A DNA stretch of 64,000 bases from Arthrospiribacter ruber (GCF_019343195.1 NZ_RPHB01000002.1:310001-374000); one strand, 5' to 3'. Shown: positions 10,230-19,233, counted from the first letter of the stretch. A program made the numbers and translations. The notes: generated by a model from the sequence alone, not told the origin.

Positions 10230-11624
10230 ATGAATATACTTAAAACAGTACTTCTCAATTTATTAACATTAGTAATCATAACATCTTCAGCTTGTCAGCA
10301 TGAAGAAATACATTTTGAAACAGAATTTCCAGATCAGGAAACATTTACCCAATACGGAACACCTTTTCAGAATGTACCGGAAACGGAAGACATTATCATG
10401 TATGAAGTCAATCCATTGGTTTTTAGTTCTCAGGGAAACCTGAACGGGGTCATGGAAAGGCTGGATGAAATCAAGGCCTTGGGAGTAAATGTAGTTTGGC
10501 TAATGCCCATACATCCAATCGGAGAAGAAAGAGGTATCGGGTCACCCTATTCCATAAAAGACTTCTATGGGATCAACCCTGCATACGGAACATTGGAAGA
10601 CTTGAGGAAGTTGGTTCAGGAAGCCCACAGCAGGGACATGGCGGTAATTATGGACCTGGTAGCCAACCATACTTCATGGGATAATCCTTGGATTACTAAA
10701 AATAGATCCTGGTATGAACAGAATGAGCAAGGTGAAATCAAATTCCCTCAAAACTGGACTGATGTTGCCCAGCTAGATTACACTAATCCATCATTAAGAG
10801 AAGAAATGAAAAAGGTGATGGAATATTGGGTACTAGAAGCAAATATCGATGGATATAGGTGTGATTATGCTGATGGTGTACCTGTGGATTTTTGGACGGA
10901 AGCGATCAGCAGTTTAAGATCAATTCCGGACCGGGAGATCATAATGTTTGCCGAAGGAGCTGAAAAAAGCTTGTTCAATGCAGACTTTGATATGATTTTC
11001 GGCTGGAACTTTTACCACAGATTGAAAAATGTATTCACCGAAGAAAGGTCGGCCAATGGTATTTTCCAAGCACATAATGAAGATTACAGTAACCTCAGGG
11101 AAGGTGCACACTTTCTACGATTTACTACCAACCATGATGACAATGGATGGGATGCTACTCCATTGGAAATTTTCGGTGGGAGTAAAGGTGCATTAACTGC
11201 ATATGCAACTACGGTTTTTATGGGCGGTGTGCCAATGATGTACAATGGGCAGGAAATTGATGTTCCTGATCAAATACCATTTTTCTTCCCAAAGACTTAC
11301 ACCATAGATTGGTCAATCAATCCAGATGTTTTTGAGAAGTATTCTGAGATCAACAGGCTTAGAAACCAAAATCCTGCATTGAGGAAAGGTGAATTAAAGC
11401 GCCTTTCTGAAAGTGATGACGTGATATCTTTCACCAGAACCCTTGGAGAAGATGTGTTTTTTCTTGTTTTCAATTTAAGGGACAGGAATTCCAACTTCCT
11501 AATTCCAGAAGAAATCAGCCAAATGGACTGGACTACAATTTATGGAGATGATGGGTCTTTTGGGAATGAAACACTGGAACTTTCAGGATTTGAATTCAGA
11601 GTTTATAAGTCCCTTAGCAATTAA
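10230..11624 (+). CDS. GH13 alpha-amylase family lipoprotein
   Basis: Glycoside hydrolase family 13 enzyme of 464 residues, cleaving alpha-1,4-glucans. A lipobox near residue 22 (ITSSACQ) predicts lipidation, hence surface or periplasmic action. Catalytic residues are all present: nucleophile Asp212 in GYRCDYAD, acid/base Glu242 in MFAEGAE, and transition-state Asp303 in TTNHDDN. Conserved regions LGVNVVWLMPI, YGINPAYGT and MDLVANHTSWDNPW are also intact. It is shorter than SusG and shows no inserted starch-binding module. It is the last gene of the sus cluster, 39 bases after the SusE-like gene. Whether it is an endo-amylase or a maltodextrin-trimming enzyme cannot be told. Confidence 0.92.
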   Translation: MNILKTVLLNLLTLVIITSSACQHEEIHFETEFPDQETFTQYGTPFQNVPETEDIIMYEVNPLVFSSQGNLNGVMERLDEIKALGVNVVWLMPIHPIGEERGIGSPYSIKDFYGINPAYGTLEDLRKLVQEAHSRDMAVIMDLVANHTSWDNPWITKNRSWYEQNEQGEIKFPQNWTDVAQLDYTNPSLREEMKKVMEYWVLEANIDGYRCDYADGVPVDFWTEAISSLRSIPDREIIMFAEGAEKSLFNADFDMIFGWNFYHRLKNVFTEERSANGIFQAHNEDYSNLREGAHFLRFTTNHDDNGWDATPLEIFGGSKGALTAYATTVFMGGVPMMYNGQEIDVPDQIPFFFPKTYTIDWSINPDVFEKYSEINRLRNQNPALRKGELKRLSESDDVISFTRTLGEDVFFLVFNLRDRNSNFLIPEEISQMDWTTIYGDDGSFGNETLELSGFEFRVYKSLSN

Positions 11625-11643
11625 GAATTGTATTACAACACCA

Positions 11644-11690
11644 ATATAGCCAGGCTGGCCTAAATAAATGCCTGGCTATATCATTTTTTA
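11644..11690 (+). terminator. Rho-independent terminator of the sus operon
   Basis: Perfect 12-bp stem, ATATAGCCAGGC (11644-11655) and GCCTGGCTATAT (11670-11681), loop of 14, followed by CATTTTTTA. It sits 20 bases after the amylase stop and closes the cluster. Confidence 0.85.
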
Positions 11691-11832
11691 AAGCAGCAAA
11701 ATAAATAATGTCATAGACAAGCTATTCGGCAGTTCCAAATAAGCCAATGATTTGTATTGAGCCTGTACCCGGAATGGAAGGTTGACTACAGGGTTCTATC
11801 ATATAAATTGAATAGAAACATTTTTTTATATA

Positions 11833-11851
11833 AAACAAGATAATCTTGTTT
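11833..11851 (+). promoter_or_regulatory. 19-bp palindrome at the start of the orphan gene
   Basis: AAACAAGAT-A-ATCTTGTTT is a perfect 9-bp palindrome around one central base. It ends at the base before a GTG start codon and covers the alternative TTG start at 11846. This is the size and symmetry of a dimeric repressor site, or a hairpin that would hide the ribosome-binding region. Confidence 0.45.
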
Positions 11852-12499
11852 GTGAGCGTACATAAAGTCTACACTCAGGAACAAATTAACAAGCGGTTTC
11901 AAAAAATCATTTTCCAAGACCTTTTAAGGCATTATTATAGAAACTTTATAATCCTGAACACCTTAAAAATCAAAATTGAAACTGCTGATTTTAATAGCTA
12001 TCCATCTGAAGAACATATTTTGAAATTCAAATCATTACCAGAAGACTTACGAATAAACAAGTTTACAACATCAGGAAAAAATCATGACTCGTTACATGAA
12101 TTTGAACTCCTACTGAGAAATATAAATGTTGAAATTGATGTGTTTTTGGATCACCTTAAAAACAAAGATTTGAACAAAGAAATTAAATTGAGAGATTTCA
12201 ATGCAATGTTTTTTAAATTTTCCATGATAGCTGAAAGGATAACTAAAATTCTCAAAGACTTAAATTACAGGGATTTCAATTCAACAGAACATTTTTACGC
12301 CTATTTAAAACAAGTCAGCGAAGAAAATGCTAAAAGAAAAAAATCCGTCCCACCATCTTTAGAAAGTCAAAGAATGAAAATTGAAAGTGGGAAGGAAAAC
12401 TATTTTGACCAATTGGGTTTGAGCAAAGAGCTAGACAATGACATAAGATTAGAATTCGATGTAATACAGCTTATACCTTTCTACCAAACTACTACTTAA
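11852..12499 (+). CDS. Unknown protein, helix-rich, non-ATG start
   Basis: I do not recognise this protein. It has ~215 residues, is rich in Lys, Asn, Phe and Ile, and shows no signal peptide or transmembrane segment, so it is probably cytoplasmic and mostly helical. No ATG occurs near the front: the options are GTG at 11852 or TTG at 11846. The first in-frame ATG comes far inside, in the AMFFKF stretch. It is flanked upstream by a 19-bp palindrome and stands alone between the sus terminator and a lipoprotein gene. Its AT-rich composition compared with its neighbours could hint at transfer. Size alone recalls RteC regulators, but I see no convincing motif match. Confidence 0.6.
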   Translation: MSVHKVYTQEQINKRFQKIIFQDLLRHYYRNFIILNTLKIKIETADFNSYPSEEHILKFKSLPEDLRINKFTTSGKNHDSLHEFELLLRNINVEIDVFLDHLKNKDLNKEIKLRDFNAMFFKFSMIAERITKILKDLNYRDFNSTEHFYAYLKQVSEENAKRKKSVPPSLESQRMKIESGKENYFDQLGLSKELDNDIRLEFDVIQLIPFYQTTT

Positions 12500-12554
12500 T
12501 ATAATGTAAATGAACATATCGCTCTGCAAAAGTTATATATTCACTTGACCTTTT

Positions 12555-12665
12555 TTGGATACAGTTGAAATTTCTTTCTTACTTGAAGCATTGTCTTTTG
12601 CCATGCTGGGCACATTGGTTTTGGTTCTCTGGGGCTTCTTAAAAAACATGAACCATACTTATTGA
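12555..12665 (+). CDS. Candidate 36-residue membrane microprotein (TTG start)
   Basis: In the 337-base gap 12500-12836 one short frame reads MDTVEISFLLEALSF, then AMLGTLVLVLWGFLKNM, then NHTY and stop. This is an acidic N-terminus, one hydrophobic helix and a short basic tail, the usual form of a small inner-membrane protein. The start would be TTG with no clear ribosome-binding site, so it may be chance. The rest of the gap is AT-rich with nothing else recognisable. Confidence 0.22.
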   Translation: MDTVEISFLLEALSFAMLGTLVLVLWGFLKNMNHTY

Positions 12666-12836
12666 TGTTGAAAAAATAGAATCGAAACAAAGGAAAGCGA
12701 AAAACTGATCAAAATCAGATTCAAAATCCAACTTCAGCACCCCTCCTTACAAAAATTTTAGGAGAAAAAAAGTCCAAAACTGGACATTTTTTGTAGAATA
12801 TTTTTCTTTTCTTGAGTCTAAAAACCTTCAAAACCA

Positions 12837-13181
12837 ATGAAAAACCTCCTCCAATTATCCAGCTTATTGGTGCTCCTATTGTTTGTCTCCTGCAATTCCA
12901 ACCCAAAATCTGTGGCCCAGAATTTTGCTGAAAACCTGGCAAAAGGAAACACGGAAAAAGCCAAGAAATATGCCACTGAGGCAACGGGCAGCATGATAGA
13001 CATGGCCCTTAAAATGGGCCTAAGTGAGCATATCACGCCAGACTTTACCTACAAAGCCTACAAGGATTCCATTGTCAACAACAAGGCCTGGGTCAAACTC
13101 AGGGATCCTAAAAATCCGGACGCACAAATACAGGTTATCTACCTTATCAATGTGGATGGAAAATGGCTGGTACAGATGTAA
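12837..13181 (+). CDS. Small DUF4878-like lipoprotein
   Basis: 114 residues. MKNLLQLSSLLVLLLFVSC is a lipoprotein signal with the lipidated Cys at residue 19. The mature part has the form of the NTF2-like/DUF4878 fold: a helix (PKSVAQNFAENLAKGNTEKA), a KKYATEA turn, and a final strand VIYLINVDGKWLVQM. Proteins of this type are envelope-anchored and of unknown function. It is convergent with the response-regulator gene across a shared bidirectional terminator. Confidence 0.75.
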   Translation: MKNLLQLSSLLVLLLFVSCNSNPKSVAQNFAENLAKGNTEKAKKYATEATGSMIDMALKMGLSEHITPDFTYKAYKDSIVNNKAWVKLRDPKNPDAQIQVIYLINVDGKWLVQM

Positions 13182-13200
13182 ATCATTAGGCTATGGTGCT

Positions 13201-13234
13201 AAGTAAAGAAACGGAATTGTTGGTTTCTTTACTT
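13201..13234. terminator. Bidirectional terminator between convergent genes
   Basis: Perfect 12-bp stem, AAGTAAAGAAAC and GTTTCTTTACTT, with a 10-nt loop, midway between the lipoprotein stop (+) and the response-regulator stop (-). T-rich sequence flanks it on the plus side. Confidence 0.65.
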
Positions 13235-13261
13235 TCATTCTTTGTGCCTATCCCTAACTGG

Positions 13262-13945
13262 TTAATCAGGACAAGAAAAATAGTATCCAATGCCCTTGAT
13301 TGTAATGATTTCAACGCCAGGATCTGCTTTTAAGAAGTCTCTCAATTTGGTGATGTAAACATCCAGGTTTCGGGAATTGAAATAACTGTCATCATCCCAG
13401 AGTTCAAGAAGTATCTTTTTCCTCTCCAGGGTGCTGTTTAAATGTTGGAGAAGTAAAGAAAGAATTCCTGCTTCTTTATGGGAAAGTCTTCTGACTTCTG
13501 CTTCAGGGCCTTTCAGTTCATATCGATTGGGAGAAAATGTAAATCTCCCAAAATTGATTTCCTTTTGATTGCTGTTTTGTCCATGGGTAAGCGTCAACAG
13601 ATTTTCAATACGGATAATCAGTTCCTCCAAGCTAAAAGGCTTCTTCAAATAATCATTGCCTCCTGCTTTAAAGCCCTTTAATACATCATCTAACTGACTT
13701 TTGGCAGTAAGAAAAATGATAGGCATTTTGGGGTGGATATTGCGGATATTTTGAGCCAGGGTAAATCCATCCATTTTTGGCAGCATGATGTCCAGGACAC
13801 AAATATCCGGTTGATGTGATTCAAATAAACTTAATCCGGCAAGGCCATCTTCAGCCATCACTACTTCATACTTTCTGCTCTGAAGACTCTCCTTAACAAT
13901 CTTCCCTAGGGCAGGTTCATCTTCTACATATAGAATTTTAGTCAT
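13262..13945 (-). CDS. OmpR-family response regulator
   Basis: 227 residues counting from MTKILYVEDE (ATG at 13945); a longer in-frame extension upstream runs inside the kinase gene and is not credible. The receiver domain has acidic pocket Glu8/Asp9, phospho-acceptor Asp52 (CVLDIMLPKMDG), Thr80 and Lys102. The C-terminal winged helix ends VYITKLRDFLKADPGVEIITIKGIGYYF in two stretches typical of OmpR/PhoB. It overlaps the kinase gene by 8 bases, so the two are translationally coupled. The phased TTAACCT repeats upstream of the divergent GLPGLI gene are a plausible target. It resembles the RprY type of Bacteroidota. Confidence 0.93.
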   Translation of the reverse strand: MTKILYVEDEPALGKIVKESLQSRKYEVVMAEDGLAGLSLFESHQPDICVLDIMLPKMDGFTLAQNIRNIHPKMPIIFLTAKSQLDDVLKGFKAGGNDYLKKPFSLEELIIRIENLLTLTHGQNSNQKEINFGRFTFSPNRYELKGPEAEVRRLSHKEAGILSLLLQHLNSTLERKKILLELWDDDSYFNSRNLDVYITKLRDFLKADPGVEIITIKGIGYYFSCPD

Positions 13946-15425
13946 TTTTAGGAAGTTGAATAGTGAAAAGAGTTCCTTTATCAATTTCAGATTTAATGAA
14001 GATTTTGCCATTATGCTGCTTCACTGCTCCATAGACCTGAGCCAGGCCTAAACCATACCCTTTGACATCATGGATATCTTGCTGAGGAACCCTGACGAAT
14101 TTTTCAAATACTTCCTTCTGGTACTTTTCAGGAATACCTATTCCCTGATCCTGAACTTCAAGTTGTATATTACTTTGGTTCCCGAGAAGTCTGATGCTGA
14201 TTACCTTGGTCTTTTGGCTGTATTTTACCGCATTGTCCAACAGGTTAAATATCATCATGGCCAAAGACTCCTGATTACCCCTGAAATGATAATCAGCTTT
14301 ATCCTTTTTATAGTCAAAAAGAAAGCCTTTGGATTTCATTATTGGCTTGAATGACAAGAGCTGTTCCTCTAAGATTTTATCGAATTCAATCCTTGTCTTA
14401 GGGGAATCCTTTTGTCCTGAAACGGCTGAACTGAGAATGCTCTCAGACATTTTGTTAAGTCTTTTAAGCTCTCTTTTGGCGATCTGTATATATTCCTGTC
14501 TGGTTTCGGTCTGTTGATCCGCTCCGAAATTTTCCAATGCTTCGAGTACTACTCCTACGGTAGCCACAGGGGTTTTAAGCTCATGGGTGATGTTGCTGAT
14601 CAGGTCATTTTTGAGCATGTTGAGTCTTTGTTGCCTGATGATATTTCTGTATAAAAAGACAAATGAAAGGCTGATCAGTGCCAATACCAAAATCCCAAAA
14701 ATCAAGGGGGGCAGCATTTTCATCCACAGGAACTTTCTATAATCCTCAAAGTAAGCCTGGAAACTTGTCCCAAAAGGAACATTCACTTCTTCTAAATACA
14801 GGGTGGAGCTATTTTTAGGTAGGGTATCTTTTTCCCCTGGAGAGAATTTATTAATGCCTGCAGTCAGGTCATACCCTTGATTCTGGAGCCTTTGGTTAAA
14901 AACCTCCACCACCTCTTCAGTTCCAAACAGTTCTTTGTTAAAATTGAATTCAAAAGTCTGTCTTTTAGGAAAGCTATCGGATTTTAAAATAATGGGCCTG
15001 ACAATTCTTCTAATGGAATCTGCCTGAAGGTTAACATCTCTTGAAACTATCCTTATTACCCTATTTTTCGAAGAATCAGTTTTGATAGATCCCAGGGAGT
15101 CTACAATTACCTGAATATGAAAGTTTTCATCATTTACATCCCTGGTAAATTGTTGGTCAAAACTTCTGAAAACCACACCCTTCCTTGAATGATCGATCAA
15201 GCTGTCCAGATTGGGGATGAGCGGAATCCCATCTGAAGACGCCCTTTTCCAAACCAAGGAGTCAACCATTCCGGTGATTGTAGTGGCAAAAAGCAGAGAA
15301 GTTTCCTGTTTTAAGCTGCTTTTGTTTTCCTTATAGACTGCATTGAGGTAAAATACCTGCAATAAGATCAGAACCAGTATACTGAGGACCATTAACAAAA
15401 GATAAGGTCGGTTTTTTTGCTCCAT
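13938..15425 (-). CDS. Sensor histidine kinase
   Basis: 495 residues. TM1 is at about 8-28 and TM2 at about 236-259, with a periplasmic domain of ~205 residues between them. The dimerisation box SNITHELKTPVATVG carries phospho-acceptor His281. The catalytic ATPase domain shows the N box (MIFNLLDNAVKYS), DQGIGIPE and GYGLGLAQVYG. It belongs to the RprX-like group and is the cognate partner of the overlapping response-regulator gene. The periplasmic domain has no fold I recognise, so the signal is unknown. It is divergent from the GLPGLI/receptor pair. Confidence 0.93.
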   Translation of the reverse strand: MEQKNRPYLLLMVLSILVLILLQVFYLNAVYKENKSSLKQETSLLFATTITGMVDSLVWKRASSDGIPLIPNLDSLIDHSRKGVVFRSFDQQFTRDVNDENFHIQVIVDSLGSIKTDSSKNRVIRIVSRDVNLQADSIRRIVRPIILKSDSFPKRQTFEFNFNKELFGTEEVVEVFNQRLQNQGYDLTAGINKFSPGEKDTLPKNSSTLYLEEVNVPFGTSFQAYFEDYRKFLWMKMLPPLIFGILVLALISLSFVFLYRNIIRQQRLNMLKNDLISNITHELKTPVATVGVVLEALENFGADQQTETRQEYIQIAKRELKRLNKMSESILSSAVSGQKDSPKTRIEFDKILEEQLLSFKPIMKSKGFLFDYKKDKADYHFRGNQESLAMMIFNLLDNAVKYSQKTKVISIRLLGNQSNIQLEVQDQGIGIPEKYQKEVFEKFVRVPQQDIHDVKGYGLGLAQVYGAVKQHNGKIFIKSEIDKGTLFTIQLPKND

Positions 15426-15466
15426 GGAACAAATATATATGCTTTTCAGAGGGCTGATTCAAACCA

Positions 15467-15532
15467 TTAACCTTAATTAACCTTGTTTCCAGCTTGCTTA
15501 ACCTACTATCAGGATTCCATATTCTAGTTTTG
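15467..15532 (+). promoter_or_regulatory. Phased TTAACCT repeats and promoter of the GLPGLI gene
   Basis: Three direct copies of TTAACCT begin at 15467, 15477 and 15498, i.e. spaced 10 and 21 bases, about one and two helical turns. At 15525-15532 TAGTTTTG is an exact match to the Bacteroidota -7 box TAnnTTTG. The third repeat ends 20 bases upstream of it, where a -33 TTG would normally lie; none is present there. This is the layout of a promoter activated by an OmpR-type regulator, and such a regulator is encoded by the divergent operon. Confidence 0.6.
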
Positions 15533-15566
15533 GAAATCCAATTATTGTATTCAAAACTTCAGCATC

Positions 15567-16310
15567 ATGAAAAAATACATCCTGGCCGTATTGGCCTGCC
15601 TCCTACTATCATTTATAAGCCAGCAGACTGAAGAAGCTGCCATTATTTACAGCACCAAGGTAAACATGCACAAAAGAATTCCTGAAGACAGGCAAGAAAT
15701 GAAACAGATGGTCCCCGAGTACAACATCACTAAAAACATCTTGCTTTTCAATGAAAATGAGAGCCTGTATAAAAGTTTGCCAGAAGAAGAAAACCCATTT
15801 GATCAGACATCCGGTGGAAACAGAATTATGGTGCGGACTATATCGCCCAATGAAACTTATTTAGACAGGGATAAATCAATGGTGACCCAGCTGAGGGAGT
15901 TTATGGGCAAAAAATATTTGATCAAAAAGGAGCAAAACCAGATTCCTTGGAAATTGGAGCAGGACACCAAAGAAGTGCAGGGCTTTTTATGCAAAAGTGC
16001 TTCATTTATTGACGAAAACGAAAGAGAGATAAAAGCCTGGTATACAGAAGACATAAGAGTATCTCTTGGGCCTGAAAGCTATAATGGCCTACCGGGATTA
16101 ATATTGGAAGTGGCCATCAATGATGATGACATGGTCATCAGTGCCGAGAAAATAGATTGGAGGGCTTTAAAGAAAAATGAAATTAAGGTTCCAAAAGGTG
16201 GCCAGGAAGTTTCAGAGGAAGAATACATGGCTATGATAGAAGAACAAATGAAGAGCATGGGTATGCAGCCACAAGGATCAGGGGGATTTAGGATGATCAT
16301 CAGAAATTAA
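15567..16310 (+). CDS. GLPGLI family protein
   Basis: 247 residues with a signal peptide (MKKYILAVLACLLLSFIS). The family signature is present as YNGLPGLILEV near residue 173, preceded by the usual core WKLEQDTKEVQGFLCKSA and EIKAWYTEDI. GLPGLI proteins are periplasmic Bacteroidota proteins of unknown function, regularly encoded beside a TonB-linked outer-membrane barrel protein, as here. The C-terminus has a Met-rich stretch (MKSMGMQPQGSGGFRMI), which could bind metal but is weak evidence. It is transcribed from the phased-repeat promoter and followed 106 bases later by the receptor. Confidence 0.9.
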   Translation: MKKYILAVLACLLLSFISQQTEEAAIIYSTKVNMHKRIPEDRQEMKQMVPEYNITKNILLFNENESLYKSLPEEENPFDQTSGGNRIMVRTISPNETYLDRDKSMVTQLREFMGKKYLIKKEQNQIPWKLEQDTKEVQGFLCKSASFIDENEREIKAWYTEDIRVSLGPESYNGLPGLILEVAINDDDMVISAEKIDWRALKKNEIKVPKGGQEVSEEEYMAMIEEQMKSMGMQPQGSGGFRMIIRN

Positions 16311-16416
16311 TACTTGCACTATGAGCCTTCCCCTATTCCAACCGAAAATTTAAAAACCAAGAATTTGTAAATACCAACCCTATCAAATGGCTGAGCTATC
16401 CCTCTGCATGGTGAAA

Positions 16417-19233
16417 ATGAAAACTAAACCAACTTTATTTATATTGATTTTGTTCCTTTTGAGCTTTCAGATAAATGGCCAAAACATACGCTGGACATTG
16501 ACCGGAAGCCTTGAAGGTGAAAAAGGCCAAATTTTACAGTCCGCTACTGTTACCCTTTTAGACCCTTTGGATTCCACTTTGTTGGCATTTGGTGTGAGTG
16601 GGGCAAGTGGAGCTTTTGAAATCAAAAACATCCGTAATGAGGAGGTGATAGTACAGGTTACCTATATGGGATATGAACACTTTTTCCAAAAAATCCAAAG
16701 ACCGGAAAATGCTTTGAGTCTGAACTTGGGAAAAGTAACTCTCAAGGAAAAAACAGAGGAATTGGATGAGTTCACTTTAGAGGATATAGCACCTATAACT
16801 ATCAAAAAGGACACCATAGAGTACCATGCTGAGGCATTTAAAACACAGCCCAATGCCAATGTAGAGGAACTGCTTAAGCGTTTACCGGGTGTAGAAATAG
16901 ATCAGGAAGGAAATATCAAAGCGCAAGGCGAAACGGTCAAAAGAGTATTGGTAGACGGTAAGGAGTTTTTTGGCAATGACCCTAAGCTGGCCACTAAAAA
17001 CCTTTTGGCGGAGGCCATAGATAAAGTACAGATTCTGGACAGGAAATCCGAGCAGTCACAGTTTACCGGTATCGACGACGGACAGCGGGAAAAAACCATC
17101 AACCTAAAGCTTAAGGAAGATTATAAAAAGGGCTTTTTTGGGAATCTGACGGGGGGCTATGGATCCGATAACCTTTACAAGCTTCAGGGTAATCTCAATA
17201 GGTTTTCTGAAAACCAACAGCTTTCATTTCTCGGCCTTTCCAATAATATCAATGAACAGGGATTCTCCATTGAAGACTATATAAACTTTCAAGGAGGGGT
17301 TCGAAGCGTTGCAAGTGGGGGTCAGATAAGAATTACTGTCGGCGGTCCCGGCGGCGGAAGTTCAGGTATTCCGATCAATAGCGGACAAAGGCTCAATGGA
17401 ATTATGAACAGCCACGCTTATGGTGTTAACCTAAACCAGGACTTTAATAAAAATACAAAACTGAGAAGCAGCTATTTCTTCAATCAGCTCAATCATCAAA
17501 TTACTCAAGATACTGATCGGTTAAATTTTTTCCCCTCAGGAGATTTTACTTTTGAAGAAAAGAGCATTCAGGACAACCAATCCAGCAACCACAGGCTGAA
17601 CCTGATCATAGACCAAAAAATAGACAGCCTAAACTCATTTAGGTCCACCACCAATGCCCAGCTGAACCAAACGGATAGGTTTGGAAGAAGCATTTCCAGC
17701 ACAAAAGATATGGACGGGAACCTCCTCAACAGGGGCGAAAGATCCAACCTTACTTTTGGAAATTCCTATCAGGCCAACACAGAGATGCTGCTTAGGCATA
17801 GGTTTAAGAAACCGGGAAAGACCATTTCTGCTAACCTGACCTTTGGGTTCAATTCCAGTGATTACGAAGGGATTTTGTATGCTGAAAATGAATTTTTTGG
17901 CACTGAAGAAGAAGTGGAAATACTGGAACAGGAAAACACACAACAAAATCAAAACCTCAATTACGGGGTGAACCTTGCGTATACAGAACCTCTTGGAGGA
18001 AGAAAATACCTGGAGTTGGTCTATAATTTTACCCAAAACAGAAATGAAGTAAACCGGGAAGTATTTGACAGAGACGGAGAAAGTCTGACTTTCAACAGAG
18101 GCCTGAGCAATAGGTTCCACGCTGTATATACTTATCACAGACCTGGAGTCAACATTTCCTATAATCCTGGGAAATACAATTTCGTAGCAGGATTGGCCAT
18201 GCAGGCAACCTCACTCAATGGAGAACTGTTCCTATTAAATGAATCGATTAACAACAATTTTATAAATCTGCTTCCAAGCATGCGCTTAAACTACGGGTTC
18301 AGCAATACAAAAAACCTGATGCTCAATTATCAGACATCTGTGAATGAACCGGGTATAGAGCAGTTGCAGCCTGTAATCAACAATGCAGATCCGCTTAATA
18401 TTTTCATTGGCAACCCCGAATTAAGACCTGCCTTTAACCATAGTTGGCAAGCCAATTACAACAGCTTTGATATGGGAAGTTTTGTCAATCTCTTCATCAA
18501 TGCTTTTGTCAACTTTACCGAAAATGCCATTGTCAATTCCCAAAGTATTGATGAAAGACAGATCCGCACAATTATGCCTGTGAATGTGCGGAATAATACA
18601 GTTGTTGGAGGAAATATAAACTTCGGATTTCCGATCAAGCCTTTGAACAGCAGGTTTAATATAGGTCCCAACCTTAATTACAGTAGAGGATTCAATCTTA
18701 TCAATGAGCTTGAAGACCAGATTAAAATCAGCAATGTAGGAGGAAATGTTCGCTATGACTTCAACTGGAAAGAGTTTGTAAACCTTGGCCTCTCGGCTAA
18801 TATCAGCAGGCAGAACACATCATATGCCTTCAACCCTATGCAGAACCAGCTCTTTTTAAACCAAAACTATAACGCAGAAATCGGTTTAAACTTCCTTGAT
18901 AAGTATGCGGCTTCCTGGAATTTCAACTATTTGAAATTCAATTCCAGAACTACTGATTTTGATGAGTCCATACCTCTTATCAACCTTTCTTTCAGCCGCT
19001 TTGTGTTAAAAAACAATATGGGAGAAATCAGAATTTCCGGAAACAACCTACTTAACCAAAATATAGGAGTAGTCCAAAGAGCTGATATAAATTTTATTGA
19101 GCAAACGGTGACCAATAACCTGGGAAGGTTTATCCTACTTAGTTTTACCTATAAACTCAATAGCAAGCTAAACCCTATGAATGCTTCTGGCAGACCGGGA
19201 GGAGGAATGAGAATGATGCAGATAAGAAATTGA
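16417..19233 (+). CDS. TonB-linked outer-membrane beta-barrel protein
   Basis: About 938 residues from MKTKPTLFILILFLLSF; an ATG ten codons upstream (16387) would spoil the signal peptide. A carboxypeptidase-regulatory-like domain (GQILQSATVTLLDPLD) and a plug-like region (ANVEELLKRLPGVEIDQEGNIKAQG, KRVLVDGKEFFGNDPK) precede a long barrel of the OMP_b-brl_3 kind. A Gly-rich segment lies near residue 315 (VGGPGGGSSGIP). The C-terminus is Gly/Met-rich and ends MMQIRN without the usual terminal aromatic. Family members of this kind accompany GLPGLI proteins. The substrate is unknown; both proteins are presumably controlled by the two-component system. Confidence 0.88.
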   Translation: MKTKPTLFILILFLLSFQINGQNIRWTLTGSLEGEKGQILQSATVTLLDPLDSTLLAFGVSGASGAFEIKNIRNEEVIVQVTYMGYEHFFQKIQRPENALSLNLGKVTLKEKTEELDEFTLEDIAPITIKKDTIEYHAEAFKTQPNANVEELLKRLPGVEIDQEGNIKAQGETVKRVLVDGKEFFGNDPKLATKNLLAEAIDKVQILDRKSEQSQFTGIDDGQREKTINLKLKEDYKKGFFGNLTGGYGSDNLYKLQGNLNRFSENQQLSFLGLSNNINEQGFSIEDYINFQGGVRSVASGGQIRITVGGPGGGSSGIPINSGQRLNGIMNSHAYGVNLNQDFNKNTKLRSSYFFNQLNHQITQDTDRLNFFPSGDFTFEEKSIQDNQSSNHRLNLIIDQKIDSLNSFRSTTNAQLNQTDRFGRSISSTKDMDGNLLNRGERSNLTFGNSYQANTEMLLRHRFKKPGKTISANLTFGFNSSDYEGILYAENEFFGTEEEVEILEQENTQQNQNLNYGVNLAYTEPLGGRKYLELVYNFTQNRNEVNREVFDRDGESLTFNRGLSNRFHAVYTYHRPGVNISYNPGKYNFVAGLAMQATSLNGELFLLNESINNNFINLLPSMRLNYGFSNTKNLMLNYQTSVNEPGIEQLQPVINNADPLNIFIGNPELRPAFNHSWQANYNSFDMGSFVNLFINAFVNFTENAIVNSQSIDERQIRTIMPVNVRNNTVVGGNINFGFPIKPLNSRFNIGPNLNYSRGFNLINELEDQIKISNVGGNVRYDFNWKEFVNLGLSANISRQNTSYAFNPMQNQLFLNQNYNAEIGLNFLDKYAASWNFNYLKFNSRTTDFDESIPLINLSFSRFVLKNNMGEIRISGNNLLNQNIGVVQRADINFIEQTVTNNLGRFILLSFTYKLNSKLNPMNASGRPGGGMRMMQIRN

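Noticed and set aside
11852-12499. RteC regulator of a conjugative element
   Set aside because: Only the length matches; I could not place the RteC motifs and no conjugative genes adjoin it.
15430-15437. TATATTTG on the minus strand as promoter of the histidine kinase
   Set aside because: It fits TAnnTTTG but lies only 5 bases from the kinase ATG, so transcription would begin inside the gene.
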